DNA of 57,289 nt from Pseudomonas fluorescens (GCF_018614775.1 NZ_JAGGOF010000107.1:1-57289), one strand, 5' to 3'; numbered from the stretch's first letter, positions 43,140-52,987 are shown. A program made the numbers and translations. Notes: generated by a model from the sequence alone, not told the origin.

Positions 43140-44000
43140 CTAAGTTGTAGGGTCGTCCGATTGCTTATAGCGATGTACCTGCGACTCAGCGAATTCCCGA
43201 TGATAAATATCTGCTTGCTCATTCAGTGCCAAGACGCTCTGAACGATATCTTTTTTCGAAGACTCGACACCTGTTGCATACACCATTGCTCGCCAGCAAA
43301 GGAATAAAATTGAAACCGGCTCTGTGGCTAGGCCTGCAAAATGTGCGCGCTCAAGAAGTGCTCTTTCTTGTGGTTCTCTTGTCGACCGATCTCTGATTAG
43401 GTCCATTGCCGTCTGGTCTGCGTGTATAAGATGACTGCTCATACCATAACCATGTAAAAACGATTTGTATCCTCGTAAATCAAGTCCATTTTTGTGAAAA
43501 TCACAAAGAACTCGGGCCATTTCGCTAAATGACCACTTTTGTTTAAGGGAATTCCGCTTGGATTTTGGCCATTTTGCACGGAGCTCAGCCTCATGGTCGG
43601 GATCAAGAATAACACCACCAATGAGCATCTGAGTGTCTTGATTATCTGACCCGGCAGCAAAGGGTTTCGCCCTCTCCGACCTCTGAAGGTCCTCGATTTC
43701 ATTCAATAACACGGCGTATTCGTCTATACGTAAGCCACGTTCTTCTGGAGGTGCGATACTTACAAATAAGAATCGAGTAGCACACTCGAGTGCAGTCCGC
43801 ATTATGATGTCGCAGTCCCAAAGCCTCCAATCCTGAAGAAGGAGGTTTATGGATTGGCATCTCTCCGAGTAGTAGTGCAAAACCATTCCCGAATGTGAGG
43901 AATATTTAGGATCGATTTCTCTCGAATTCTTAATGACCTGCTGCAATTCATCTCTTAGTTGGGAGTATACGTCTAGGGATGCATGAATGAGGTGCTGCAT
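43140..44000 (-). CDS. DUF5677-like protein
   Basis: The 286-residue protein is mainly alpha-helical and soluble, with IIMRTALECATRFLFVSIAP and MARVLCDFHKNGLDLRGY. The pattern of a conserved Arg-rich helix followed by buried helices resembles DUF5677, a family common in accessory regions and of unknown function. The base composition is lower in GC than the core genes. The match is from visual pattern only. Confidence 0.65.
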   Translation of the reverse strand: MQHLIHASLDVYSQLRDELQQVIKNSREIDPKYSSHSGMVLHYYSERCQSINLLLQDWRLWDCDIIMRTALECATRFLFVSIAPPEERGLRIDEYAVLLNEIEDLQRSERAKPFAAGSDNQDTQMLIGGVILDPDHEAELRAKWPKSKRNSLKQKWSFSEMARVLCDFHKNGLDLRGYKSFLHGYGMSSHLIHADQTAMDLIRDRSTREPQERALLERAHFAGLATEPVSILFLCWRAMVYATGVESSKKDIVQSVLALNEQADIYHREFAESQVHRYKQSDDPTT

Positions 44001-44288
44001 ATTAATCCCTAAGATTTTTTGTGAATGGTATGTGGGGGGAATTCGGCTCCATTATTTCGTCATCTATGATCTTCTTCTGCAATAGCCTGAGCCGCCGAAC
44101 ATTTTATCATTTCCCTTGTAGAGCTCATCAGCCCCTCCTGAGGAAGCCTCTTCAATGCATCAGTTGACCAGCTAAGCATGGAAAGCTTCCTCCGTAAAGA
44201 TAGCTGCGGCTAGGGGACCTACATGTTCAAAGCAGCTCCAAACTTTCTATAGGCAATAAAACCTCGATCGAGTGAGGGCGAGGGCATC

Positions 44289-44804
44289 TCAATGGCAAAA
44301 ACCTCGCAAAACCCGCGACGCTCTCCGCCACCAAGGTTCATGCTGGTTAAACGGATCATCCACCAGCACCGCCGGCATATCCCGCAAGCGAATCCACGGC
44401 TCATCCTGCCAATGCAGCATGCAGAGAGACATCTTCGGCCAATCCAGCACACTCAACGTGGGACGCTCTACCCTATGTGAGAAGCGCTCATCACGCAGCG
44501 TGGGCACCACCTGATGGGTGATCCACTCACGCAGCAACCGATACTCGGGACAGTAGTGATAAATCAGCAACGCATAAAGGCCCGACTCGCTCAACATCAG
44601 ACGTTCTTCGGTCAACCCTTGGATATGCACAAACATCATTCGGCGCTGGTCAGGGTCAAGCTTGCGCGTCATGCGTTCGTCCAGGTGCTTGCTCATCAAG
44701 CGCCCCAAATCGGAAGCGCTGAACCAAGCCTGGTTTTCAACCAGAAGGGCGTGCAGAGGAATACTGTGACGAATAAATTGAGTAGGGATCAGCGGCTCAG
44801 ACAT
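44289..44804 (-). CDS. BRO-N domain antirepressor-like protein
   Basis: Start at MSEPLIPTQFIRHSIP with a GGAGGT site; nine codons further upstream also stay open. The 171-residue product matches the BRO/KilA-N-associated domain (ALLVENQAWFSASDLGRLMS, LLIYHYCPEYRLLREWITHQ, VVPTLRDERF). BRO-N proteins are phage or accessory DNA-binding proteins. It ends abruptly at SRVLRGFCH; a coding-like tail (FAIEMPSPSLDRGFIAYRK) lies in the next frame, so a frameshift at the 3' end is possible. Confidence 0.8.
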   Translation of the reverse strand: MSEPLIPTQFIRHSIPLHALLVENQAWFSASDLGRLMSKHLDERMTRKLDPDQRRMMFVHIQGLTEERLMLSESGLYALLIYHYCPEYRLLREWITHQVVPTLRDERFSHRVERPTLSVLDWPKMSLCMLHWQDEPWIRLRDMPAVLVDDPFNQHEPWWRRASRVLRGFCH

Positions 44805-44971
44805 GACAGACCTCCAGAAGCGGCTGTGCATGAGCTGGCGAGCGGGTAGGGCTGGTTACCTTCATCGTGAAGGTCAGGTTTACAGGCATATCCTTTACCT
44901 CTGGCTGCTTTCTTAGGGCATTCGTTATGGGTGTCGGGAGCTAAGAAACCCACCAGAGACGGGCCGGACAT
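44789..44971 (-). CDS. Small 60-residue frame overlapping the BRO-N start
   Basis: A frame starting MSGPSLVGFLAPDTHNECPK has an AAAGGGG site three bases before its ATG and ends 16 bases into the BRO-N gene, so the two could be translationally coupled. The product is Cys- and Lys-rich without a known domain. The neighbouring frame also shows protein-like words, which is more typical of a structured RNA leader than of a real protein; treat as tentative. Confidence 0.35.
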   Translation of the reverse strand: MSGPSLVGFLAPDTHNECPKKAARGKGYACKPDLHDEGNQPYPLASSCTAASGGLSCLSR

Positions 44972-45261
44972 ATTCCCCTTTCGGGTCTTGTATTCGCCCA
45001 CTCCCGACATAACGGGCATTTTCGCAGGCGTAGGGAAACCGCAGGCGAAAAAAAGCCGCTGGCTGTCGGGTGCGGAGGACCGCTCTGGTTGAGGCGTTTC
45101 TTAGGCGCCGAGTAGAGAGCCTAGGGGGACAATGTAGTGCGGTCAACCTCTCAAACTATGTCATCATTTTTCTGCCGCAGTGTCTTAGCCTTAAACATTC
45201 GCAATGATAGTTTTCCAAAATGGACCTCCAAGAGACCCTTCGCTCAGACGAGGCCGGCCGC
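44972..45261. other. Leader region of the BRO-N gene
   Basis: About 290 bases without a convincing gene, upstream of the BRO-N unit on the minus strand and downstream of the nuclease gene. The minus strand contains two related words, ATGTCGGGAGTGGGCG and ATGTCCGGCCCGTC, and GC-rich segments that could fold. It may be an RNA leader or repeat element; no promoter was assigned. Confidence 0.35.
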
Positions 45262-46173
45262 TCAAAATGGTTGATGTGTCAGCCCCGCTAAATCCACCTG
45301 GTATTCCACGTGGACTACTCCTGCAGGAAGAACTCCTCCAAGAAAACTCTCAGGAGTGATCTTGGGGAAGTCTACGTCCACGGGGAACAGACGTACCTCC
45401 AAAAGGTTGAACGACTCCTTTCGAGCAGAGCAACCTGCCTCAAGGCCGCAACGCAGTAAGGCGCTCTCTAACGACTTGGTCGATACTCCCGCGGCGATCA
45501 GCCGGTTGCATACAAAATCAATGGACTCTCCCGAAGCCGCAGGCTCAAAACGATAATGGAGTAAGTTGAGCGGTTTGCCCAAGGAAAGCGCTAGCTGGAA
45601 TTGCCCTGCCACGTGTATGCGCGAATCGTAGCGGCTAATTGTTGACTTAACTTCATAATTTTCTGCATCCGTATGTATGTCTATTGTTCCACCGAACGGA
45701 CCGCGCCACTCAAAACTCAATCCCAGTTGCACCAAACGTTCTATGGCAAGCAGTTCTGCCAGCGTTTCGTAGCTGCTGCGATTAACTAATGCATTTCCCA
45801 ACAGATGCCGCCAACGTTCCCACCAGGCGAGAGGGTTTTCAATAAGTTTCTTTCTTGCATCGTTGTTTTTTCCAACTGCAACCATATGCTCGCAGATTAC
45901 CCCGAACTCATTTCGTAACCACTCAGTTGAAGACTCCAGTCTCAGGAACCGACGAAGCTGTCCGTTGATAAGGCGCTCAACCGTTCTCAAGTGAGCTCCT
46001 GAAAATCCTTCGGATATACTTATATATTCATGTAATTCAATTGCGACACCAAAAAGTTCACCTTCTCTAAATATCCACGCGGGGCAGGCATTGGGTAGGG
46101 CATTTATAGGCAGCATGCGGCCATTCTGATCAAGATTTGCGAATCCCTGACGTATCTCATCAAGCAAATCCAT
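45262..46173 (-). CDS. PD-(D/E)XK nuclease-like protein of the defence cluster
   Basis: The 303-residue protein has a clear PD-(D/E)XK core: a helix with Glu144 (AELLAIERLVQLGL), then GGTIDIHTDAENYEVKSTIS with Asp165, Glu174 and Lys176. It matches the family annotated as PD-(D/E)XK motif protein (DUF4420), which recurs beside Z1-domain proteins. It is the last gene of the operon, adjoining the 232-residue gene (its ATG follows that stop). It is the most likely DNA-cutting subunit. Confidence 0.85.
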   Translation of the reverse strand: MDLLDEIRQGFANLDQNGRMLPINALPNACPAWIFREGELFGVAIELHEYISISEGFSGAHLRTVERLINGQLRRFLRLESSTEWLRNEFGVICEHMVAVGKNNDARKKLIENPLAWWERWRHLLGNALVNRSSYETLAELLAIERLVQLGLSFEWRGPFGGTIDIHTDAENYEVKSTISRYDSRIHVAGQFQLALSLGKPLNLLHYRFEPAASGESIDFVCNRLIAAGVSTKSLESALLRCGLEAGCSARKESFNLLEVRLFPVDVDFPKITPESFLGGVLPAGVVHVEYQVDLAGLTHQPF

Positions 46174-46872
46174 CTACGCCTCCGTTGTATGGTCAAGTCT
46201 GGTATCTAGGCAGCCTGCTTCTGTAAACAACGCTTTGGCATAGCCTTCAATTCCTCCTAAGTAACATGAGGGCTCGATTACTAAAACTTTTGCCGTGTTC
46301 AGCTTCATTACGGCACGAAACTGATCTTGAGTTGGCTTTCTCGTAATGCGCTCCATAAAGAGCGCGCGCGTAAGTTCTATTCTGAAGCCGGCCCTGCCTG
46401 GACGCTCCACTAGTTGCACCACCGTGTCTGTTGTTACGGTTTTGAGTACTGCCTTTGTTGCCTCTTCTGTTCCTTGCCATGTGAGGTGTATAGTCCACCA
46501 CATCGCTCGAAGCCAAATGCGGCTGCGCCCCTTCCAGAAACGAACCGCAGAACCGTCACTCCAGCGGCTTTTCACTAGGTCGGGTATGATCTTCAAAGAC
46601 AGGAATCGCCAGAAACCATCATCCGCTGCAGTGCGTATGTTCATGCCCTCTAGAGCGAGAATTTTGTATATAGCGATGCCAACCTGGATGTCGTAGAGGC
46701 TGGGTCCTAATTGTTTACTTCTGACTTCGTTATAAAAAGGGATTTCTGCTAATAGCAGTTCTCGAAGTCGTTGCTGTTCGACCGTTAATCCCGTAGGGAA
46801 GTATTCGCTATTTTCCTCCATTTCATAATGACGACGTCGAGATAGAGTCAAATTTAACGTAGGAAAAGTCAT
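46174..46872 (-). CDS. Unrecognised 232-residue subunit of the defence cluster
   Basis: The ATG follows the stop of the previous gene directly (TAGATG), so the two are coupled. The soluble product is mainly helical, with many Trp and Arg in its centre (FWKGRSRIWLRAMWWTIHLT) and PGRAGFRIELTRALFMERIT later. I see no known catalytic motif. Its fixed place between the beta-rich 323-residue protein and the PD-(D/E)XK nuclease suggests a structural or specificity subunit; this is inference. Confidence 0.8.
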   Translation of the reverse strand: MTFPTLNLTLSRRRHYEMEENSEYFPTGLTVEQQRLRELLLAEIPFYNEVRSKQLGPSLYDIQVGIAIYKILALEGMNIRTAADDGFWRFLSLKIIPDLVKSRWSDGSAVRFWKGRSRIWLRAMWWTIHLTWQGTEEATKAVLKTVTTDTVVQLVERPGRAGFRIELTRALFMERITRKPTQDQFRAVMKLNTAKVLVIEPSCYLGGIEGYAKALFTEAGCLDTRLDHTTEA

Positions 46873-47844
46873 CTAAATCTCCACTTCACGGATCCGGCGA
46901 TCGAGCCATTGTTGCGTCGAGGTAAAGAGGGCGCCGAGAGAGGATGTGTCCAGTTCACCTAAGCGGATGAAAGCGGCGACAGCATCTGCGACACTCGAAA
47001 ACTCCTCGGTATATCCATATTGATTTAGAATGGAGTCGAAGTCGGATCCCAGATCGATTTTGACTTGGTGAACAACAAGTGCAATCCAAGACGATACAAT
47101 CTGTCTCATCAATGGGCTCTGCCGATTCGATCCCGTACGACGCTCCTGTAGATGCTCGAAAAGTTCGTGATCCCTGTTCAATATTAATGCCACATAGCTG
47201 CACGTAAATGGCTCGTCCCGTGGGTCACTCCAAGTGGCCCTCATTTCCCAAAGAGGACTCGCTGCGCCCAAAGCCTCCTCCTGAATCGGAAATAGTGAGC
47301 CATCTCCATCAATGGCTATTTCAACTGATGGAGCCAGTGATCCCAAGCGAGAACCGCGTTGGCTTGCCAGCCCAATAACGCTGCAGGAGCTCCCAGGATC
47401 GCCCAATATCAGTTGAATGGTTACCAGCCCATTTCCTCGTATGCTGCCGATAGGCAGATGTAAGTTAATTTCAGCTGTATCTTCACCCAATGACAAGGAG
47501 ATGTCTTTTTTTGTTAGGACAAACGGTTCACTAAGAGTACGCCAACAGGAGTCGGCCGACGCCCACTCTAAGGCCAAAATCAGCTCACCATCGCTTGCAA
47601 TTAGGCCCTCCTCCTCGAATAATGGTTTTAGCGTTTGAGTGCTTTCAATAATACAGCGAACAACAAGGTCATGCGTGTCCGCACTCCAGTCACTATCGGT
47701 GCCAAGTGTATATTGGTTTTCGGAAACCAACTTGGCGCCAGGATTGCATCCGCTACCATATGTAAATTCGTAGCGAGTATTCAGTTGGTGATTTTCAGAA
47801 AAGTTGGTCGGTAATGTGCGGTAGGGTGACAATGAACTACTCAC
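46873..47844 (-). CDS. Unrecognised 323-residue subunit of the defence cluster
   Basis: This gene overlaps the GHKL ATPase stop by eight bases. The first two thirds look beta-rich (LVVRCIIESTQTLKPLFEEE, GLVTIQLILGDPGSSCSVIG), the last third is helical (MRQIVSSWIALVVHQVKIDL). No domain is recognised, and no nuclease or ATPase motif is visible. It may recognise DNA or bind the ATPase. It shares the low GC of the island. Confidence 0.8.
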   Translation of the reverse strand: MSSSLSPYRTLPTNFSENHQLNTRYEFTYGSGCNPGAKLVSENQYTLGTDSDWSADTHDLVVRCIIESTQTLKPLFEEEGLIASDGELILALEWASADSCWRTLSEPFVLTKKDISLSLGEDTAEINLHLPIGSIRGNGLVTIQLILGDPGSSCSVIGLASQRGSRLGSLAPSVEIAIDGDGSLFPIQEEALGAASPLWEMRATWSDPRDEPFTCSYVALILNRDHELFEHLQERRTGSNRQSPLMRQIVSSWIALVVHQVKIDLGSDFDSILNQYGYTEEFSSVADAVAAFIRLGELDTSSLGALFTSTQQWLDRRIREVEI

Positions 47845-49897
47845 AGCCTACCTCCGACTCCCTTGATATTTTTACGCGAAGTATCGGACGCAATGTCCTT
47901 CCCGCATCGTTAACGATCTCTATCACGAGATGGCCTTTCAGTATTGAAGTCTGCTCGGGGTGATTTTTATAAATGAGCAGTTTATCCATGTCTTTTGTAT
48001 CGGTAAATTTAAGTTTGGTTGCACTATCAGTGGGCGATGCCAGACGGGCTGCCGATAGATGGAAGGGAAAAGGACCTAGGCCACTTTCTTTCCATGTATC
48101 TCTTGATATAGGGCCAGACTCTGAATCTACTTCAATAAAAAATTCCCTTGGGGATTCTTGATTTTCCGTTCCCCATAAAAGCGTCCAATTGATCGATAGA
48201 CTACCTGCTGCATATGCTACCTCATGAATATCAAGGACGGGAGCGAGTGGTAAGGTTCGAGACAGCTTACTCTCTTGACCTACATGCCTTGCATAAGGCG
48301 CGGTCTTTCCTCCTCTGCCATCTGAACCAAACCCGCGCGCAGGGAGTAGGAGGTCGGCAAGATTTCTTGCCATACGAATTGATGGCTTAATCCTTATGTT
48401 CGCCGGAGGTCGCAGGCCGAAGTCTTTAAGGGTTTTGCCGCATGCAGTACGGATCTTTTCAATAATTCTCATACCATTGATATCAACCCATGTGGCATGG
48501 TCGGCCCGCTCGCAGCGCCGCAAATATCCTTCCAAGGACAACTCTGCTCTAATGTGATCATTTTGATTTGAAATAAGCAGAAGTCTGTCATGCTGGGGAA
48601 CGAATAAGGCAATCATATACAACCCGTCTGGCGAGCCCGAGAATCCTCCCGCCCAGCCTCGGTTCTCTGTACTATCATCCCAACATATGCTCATCCCGGG
48701 CTTCCGCATAAAAGTCACAATGGGACGGAACGGAGCCGAATGTTCCAAGCATCCGAGCACGCATAAGCTGGGACTTGGGATGTTGTGAGGTGCGCCCATA
48801 CCCAGCTGTTCCTGACTCAATACCGTCGCCATTAGTAGGCCGGCAGAACCCCCGTTGAGAAACTCCTTGCGCAGAGAAATATGTTTTCGAATCACGTCCG
48901 CTGATTGAACGCCTTGCTGGGTAAAGTAGTCGTTCGTGGGCGCATCTTCGGATAATGCGCGATTGTAGAGCGATTGTGTCACGCGAAAAATAGGTAGCAT
49001 CTGTCGTTCGAGGATGGGTTGGCCATTAACCTTTACGGAAAGATAGGGTCCTCCTGTAAAGGATGGATTGTCTATGCGTACGCAGAACCATCGTTGCAAG
49101 GCGATGCGGAGGTATGACTCGTAATTTTGGTACCACCACGGACGCGGTCCATTTTCTCTGTCAAATGCTGGGATTAGATCTTTTCTAAGAAATGGTATGA
49201 GAACGGAAGTTCCCGTCTCTTCTCCGCAAAAGGGCTCGATGCTGAGTTGATCAAGAATGCGATGAATTTCCTCGGATGACGTTATGGGGCGTAGTTCTTC
49301 TTCGGCTCCCCACCATGCGATTCCGGTTCGGCTTGTCTGTTGTAGTCGATCAGGCTGCGTTTCATCTTCTACTAAGCTGGCGACTAGACGCTCTTGAAAA
49401 CCATCACCAAATTTGATGCGGCTATAGTAGATAACTAAGCCCGCGCCCATTTGAAAGTAACAGGTTTTACCAAGCCCCCAAGATCCGCCGGCAGTGTTAT
49501 CACTCCGTGTTCGACCAATTTCGAACACCAGCTTTAGAAGATTACCATGAGATGCATTATCCCAAGTCGCGCCGAAGGTTAATGGTCCGGTCAGACCTTC
49601 TGTTAGAGAATCACGAATTTCAAGAGTTGTCGTTTTGTGAGGGTATCGATGATACAGCGCCGATGAATTAATACCTTGGTTGAATATTGATGCAAGGGTT
49701 TCGGTAGAGCATTCATGCAGATTTATATCTACGCATATCGGTTCTCCATTAACTCTTTTACTTCCCGCATCTAGCGAGTTCTGAACTGACTCTCGAACGA
49801 GCAGGTCGAGCCGAGGCATTTCTTCGTTCTGCATCGCCCGGAGAAGAAATGCCCCAGATTCCTGCATTGGTTGCAGTGGAAGGCCATAGTATTTCAT
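47837..49897 (-). CDS. GHKL ATPase (MutL/MORC-like) of the defence cluster
   Basis: The 686-residue protein has an N-terminal GHKL ATPase: motif I RESVQNSLDAG (Glu36, Asn40, Asp43), motif II LEIRDSLTEGLTG (Asp95) and motif III GGSWGLGKTCYF (137-148). A transducer-like part and a long C-terminal domain follow. MutL/MORC-type ATPases close into dimers on DNA and drive looping or recruitment of nucleases. It begins three bases after the Z1 gene, and its stop overlaps the next gene. The combination is that predicted by Iyer, Abhiman and Aravind (2008). Confidence 0.9.
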   Translation of the reverse strand: MKYYGLPLQPMQESGAFLLRAMQNEEMPRLDLLVRESVQNSLDAGSKRVNGEPICVDINLHECSTETLASIFNQGINSSALYHRYPHKTTTLEIRDSLTEGLTGPLTFGATWDNASHGNLLKLVFEIGRTRSDNTAGGSWGLGKTCYFQMGAGLVIYYSRIKFGDGFQERLVASLVEDETQPDRLQQTSRTGIAWWGAEEELRPITSSEEIHRILDQLSIEPFCGEETGTSVLIPFLRKDLIPAFDRENGPRPWWYQNYESYLRIALQRWFCVRIDNPSFTGGPYLSVKVNGQPILERQMLPIFRVTQSLYNRALSEDAPTNDYFTQQGVQSADVIRKHISLRKEFLNGGSAGLLMATVLSQEQLGMGAPHNIPSPSLCVLGCLEHSAPFRPIVTFMRKPGMSICWDDSTENRGWAGGFSGSPDGLYMIALFVPQHDRLLLISNQNDHIRAELSLEGYLRRCERADHATWVDINGMRIIEKIRTACGKTLKDFGLRPPANIRIKPSIRMARNLADLLLPARGFGSDGRGGKTAPYARHVGQESKLSRTLPLAPVLDIHEVAYAAGSLSINWTLLWGTENQESPREFFIEVDSESGPISRDTWKESGLGPFPFHLSAARLASPTDSATKLKFTDTKDMDKLLIYKNHPEQTSILKGHLVIEIVNDAGRTLRPILRVKISRESEVGCE

Positions 49898-49900
49898 CTG

Positions 49901-52711
49901 CTACGCCTCGGCTCCAGTGTCAGCCAAGTCGTCGTCTGTCGCGACAAGTGAAGGCGGTATTCTTACCGTGAGATGCGTTATGTAGGACCTGCTTTTTACC
50001 TCGCCTCCGGGGAGCCATAGGCTGATGCCTACGATGTCGGATTTGGCGTGGAGTGAGTCACGACGTTTATTGGGTTTTGACGAGGATGCATTACGGCTAT
50101 ACCTACTGTCGCTATCGATAAGGTAGATAAGAAGCTGCGGGATACGACCGACCCCGCCCATAGCTCTCAAATTATCAATCTCACTATTATCGAAATTGGA
50201 GCTTGATGTATTGGTTTTTTCGGAAAACTTGGCATCCGCCAGCAGGTCTCTTGGATCCCGTAGCGCGCCGATAGATACTCCGTCATCCGAACGAACCGTT
50301 GCGATGCGACTACGGTTCACTAAGCCAGGTGTTCCTCCAGGGAGTTCCCAGACCTTCTTGCTTCCGGAGTTTCCCGCGACCACCACGTTCCACTTGTCGT
50401 AGCCAGCATTAATCGCGTGTTCTTCTAGCCATGTCAAAAATGGGTATATATCTGAGAAAAACTGATTTCCTGAGTGAAACTCAAAACTATTTAAGAAGCT
50501 AGCCACAGTGTCAACACCTACACCTCTCCAGACGAGACTGTTCCAATTGCCCTTTTCACCGTCTTTGCCTAGACCTTTAATGAAAGTTTCCGTAAGAGTG
50601 AGGTTTTTATTCAGAATGGTTTTAGCGTCGGCTCCGTCGTGAAAAAGAGTCGTTTGACGGTTGATGCCGGAAAAATCGAAGTCCGCCGTGATAGTCTGTT
50701 GCATCCTGTTTGGGGCGGTGGGTCTGAGCCAAGCCATCCTAGGATGCACGCGCACTCGAGGGCCGAATTCGGAAGGTCGGGTTCCACCATGCATGAATTT
50801 CTCTAGATCGTCGCGTAGGTCTTCTTCGGCGATCGTCATGAACTCATACTTTTCCTTGGTTTCGCTCGGCATCCATATCCGGGGCAAGAGTTCATACCCT
50901 CGTCTGTATCCGAACCATCGCCCCATTTGCATCAGAGAATCAGCTTGAGCGGAAGCTCGTAGGAAGAAAGTGCTGACCAAATTTTCAATGGTCAATCCTC
51001 GTGATAGGGTGCCTCCTCCAATCACAATGAAAGCAGGTGAAAAATCAAGGTCATCTGGGTTTTCCGGATAAAAAAGACGCCGAACTTCATTCTCATCACT
51101 CACTCCGTTATTTGCGCAGTTATCTACGCAAATATGGATTCCTTGGTGATAAGTCCGGTCCTGTTGATCATCCAACTCAATTGCGGTGACTTTCGAAAGA
51201 AGAGTCTTGATTTCCGGAAATATAATGTCGAATGGTGGGAGTTCGTTGAGCTTGTCAAGCCGGCCGTAGTTTGGAAATCTATCCGCGAAATCAACTTTGT
51301 CCAGATCAGAGGTTACTGCGGTCCAAATCAGCTCACATTGAGATCGGAAATCAGCCTCATTAGCAATATATGTCCCTGCACAAGCTTTTAAGTATTTCCG
51401 TACTGCTTTCTCCATATTTTTATGGTGCAACTGTTTTGAACTGGTATGCACAAGCATACTGACAGGCTTGCACGCCCCAGATACACGAATTACCGCTACG
51501 CAACAAAGGAACCACAGCAAGCTTTGCTCAAGCGTGCCAGGTAGCTTGGTTTGCTCTGAGTGATGCAACTCTCCTATTTTTTCCAAGTCATCTTTCGGTA
51601 CGTCATAGACAATACCAAGCGGCTCCCGGTGTGCTTCTAGGTGGCCAAAGATCTGAACGGGTCCAAAATGCTCATTTGCTTGCTCAAGCGCTACTATAAA
51701 GTCCTCAGGATAGAGTGTTTTTCCAGGCCCTTCGTTTAGGAAGTTTGCTGCCGGAGTTGCTGTGTATGCCACGTAATTGACACTCTGCAGCGGCAAGTGA
51801 ACAAGTCGAAGAATGAGTTTGTTTATTTTTGAGCGTTCTTCTTTAGAGACCTGTCCGGTATTGATACCAGCTTGATCAGCTTCATCATCGATTATTACCA
51901 ATCGCATCTGCTTCATTGCGACCTTGTGAGCTTCGATCCACTCAATGAGATGTTTTAGGCGAGATGGATTTTTCAGGCAAACGATCATGTGTCGATCCGG
52001 TCTCCCCGGTTCAAACTGCATGTTTTCGGCTCTGTTCCCGTAGGGGCTGGCCTTGGAGGGATGATCGATCGATTTCCAGTTCAAGTTTCCTGGACGGAAG
52101 AGATCCTTGATCAAGCGCTTACCTGTCTGGATCCGCAGATTCTCCAAGGTTCCTGTCAATACGACGAATAGATTCCAACGATGATCGGCAGCCATGGAAA
52201 TCAGACCTGCCATATTCGCAGTTTTTCCAGATTGCACATGACCCACTACTAAACCCTTTACAGGTCGCCGATCGCTGGTGTCCATTCGAAGATAGCGAAG
52301 AACTCTAAGGGCCGAGTTCTCGATGTTTTTAATTGCGGTTTTTCCCCACGCTTGATTATGAAGGTGTGTTTGATAAAGCTGCCATGCACTATGTGGGTCG
52401 CTGGGTACTTGTACGCCTGGCTCTGCTTCCTCGGCCCCTACTACCACTAGCGGTCGAGTAGCGACTACGGACCTTTGCTCAGCGAGCTGCTTTGCCTTGA
52501 TAATGTCGTGCCAGCACTGTAAACGTGCTTCAGGCTTGACACCGAACGATGGCCAACCTTGCAGGTCCTCTTGATCCTGAAACCACCTATCCAAATCTCC
52601 GGAAGTCTTTCCTAAGTGGTAGAGATCCTCCCAGCTTTTGCCTCGCTGGCGCCACCTTTCGATAAAGGATCGGCAGGGATCATATGCAGGATCAATATTG
52701 AAGTCGGTCAT
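49901..52711 (-). CDS. Z1-domain helicase-like ATPase of the defence cluster
   Basis: I chose the ATG at 52711 (MTDFNIDPAYDPC) with an AAAGGAAG site; the open frame runs 90 codons further upstream without a good start. The 936-residue protein has Walker A GHVQSGKT (157-164), Walker B LVIIDDEADQ (DDEAD, 275-279), and the Z1 signature region GGGTLSRGLTIENLV followed by MGRWFGYRRGY. Z1 proteins are superfamily-2 helicase-like ATPases found in restriction-like loci. It heads the tight five-gene series and lies 276 bases downstream of vsr. Confidence 0.92.
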   Translation of the reverse strand: MTDFNIDPAYDPCRSFIERWRQRGKSWEDLYHLGKTSGDLDRWFQDQEDLQGWPSFGVKPEARLQCWHDIIKAKQLAEQRSVVATRPLVVVGAEEAEPGVQVPSDPHSAWQLYQTHLHNQAWGKTAIKNIENSALRVLRYLRMDTSDRRPVKGLVVGHVQSGKTANMAGLISMAADHRWNLFVVLTGTLENLRIQTGKRLIKDLFRPGNLNWKSIDHPSKASPYGNRAENMQFEPGRPDRHMIVCLKNPSRLKHLIEWIEAHKVAMKQMRLVIIDDEADQAGINTGQVSKEERSKINKLILRLVHLPLQSVNYVAYTATPAANFLNEGPGKTLYPEDFIVALEQANEHFGPVQIFGHLEAHREPLGIVYDVPKDDLEKIGELHHSEQTKLPGTLEQSLLWFLCCVAVIRVSGACKPVSMLVHTSSKQLHHKNMEKAVRKYLKACAGTYIANEADFRSQCELIWTAVTSDLDKVDFADRFPNYGRLDKLNELPPFDIIFPEIKTLLSKVTAIELDDQQDRTYHQGIHICVDNCANNGVSDENEVRRLFYPENPDDLDFSPAFIVIGGGTLSRGLTIENLVSTFFLRASAQADSLMQMGRWFGYRRGYELLPRIWMPSETKEKYEFMTIAEEDLRDDLEKFMHGGTRPSEFGPRVRVHPRMAWLRPTAPNRMQQTITADFDFSGINRQTTLFHDGADAKTILNKNLTLTETFIKGLGKDGEKGNWNSLVWRGVGVDTVASFLNSFEFHSGNQFFSDIYPFLTWLEEHAINAGYDKWNVVVAGNSGSKKVWELPGGTPGLVNRSRIATVRSDDGVSIGALRDPRDLLADAKFSEKTNTSSSNFDNSEIDNLRAMGGVGRIPQLLIYLIDSDSRYSRNASSSKPNKRRDSLHAKSDIVGISLWLPGGEVKSRSYITHLTVRIPPSLVATDDDLADTGAEA

Positions 52712-52987
52712 TAGCTTCCTTTCTTTTGGCAATTTATGGTCAGGGCGTCTCAAGGCACTGTAGTATGCGCTGAATGGTGGCATAGGGCCGGTAGCTATGC
52801 AAAGCGGTGGAATTCGCGATTGGCCAAATTGGCGTGATGAGCAAATCGATCGCCTGCATTGGTAGGCTTGATTTCTGGGGTAATTGTAAGGGTCTGACCG
52901 TCGGGAGCCTTCGATAGGATACGTTACTTTTAAAGACCGACGCCGACTTGTATATTCAGCTTGAGTTTGGCAAAAACTCACGGGTTT

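Noticed and set aside
44925..45146. 73-codon minus-strand frame before the BRO-N gene
   Set aside because: No ribosome site; overlaps a second protein-like frame, which fits a structured element better than a gene.
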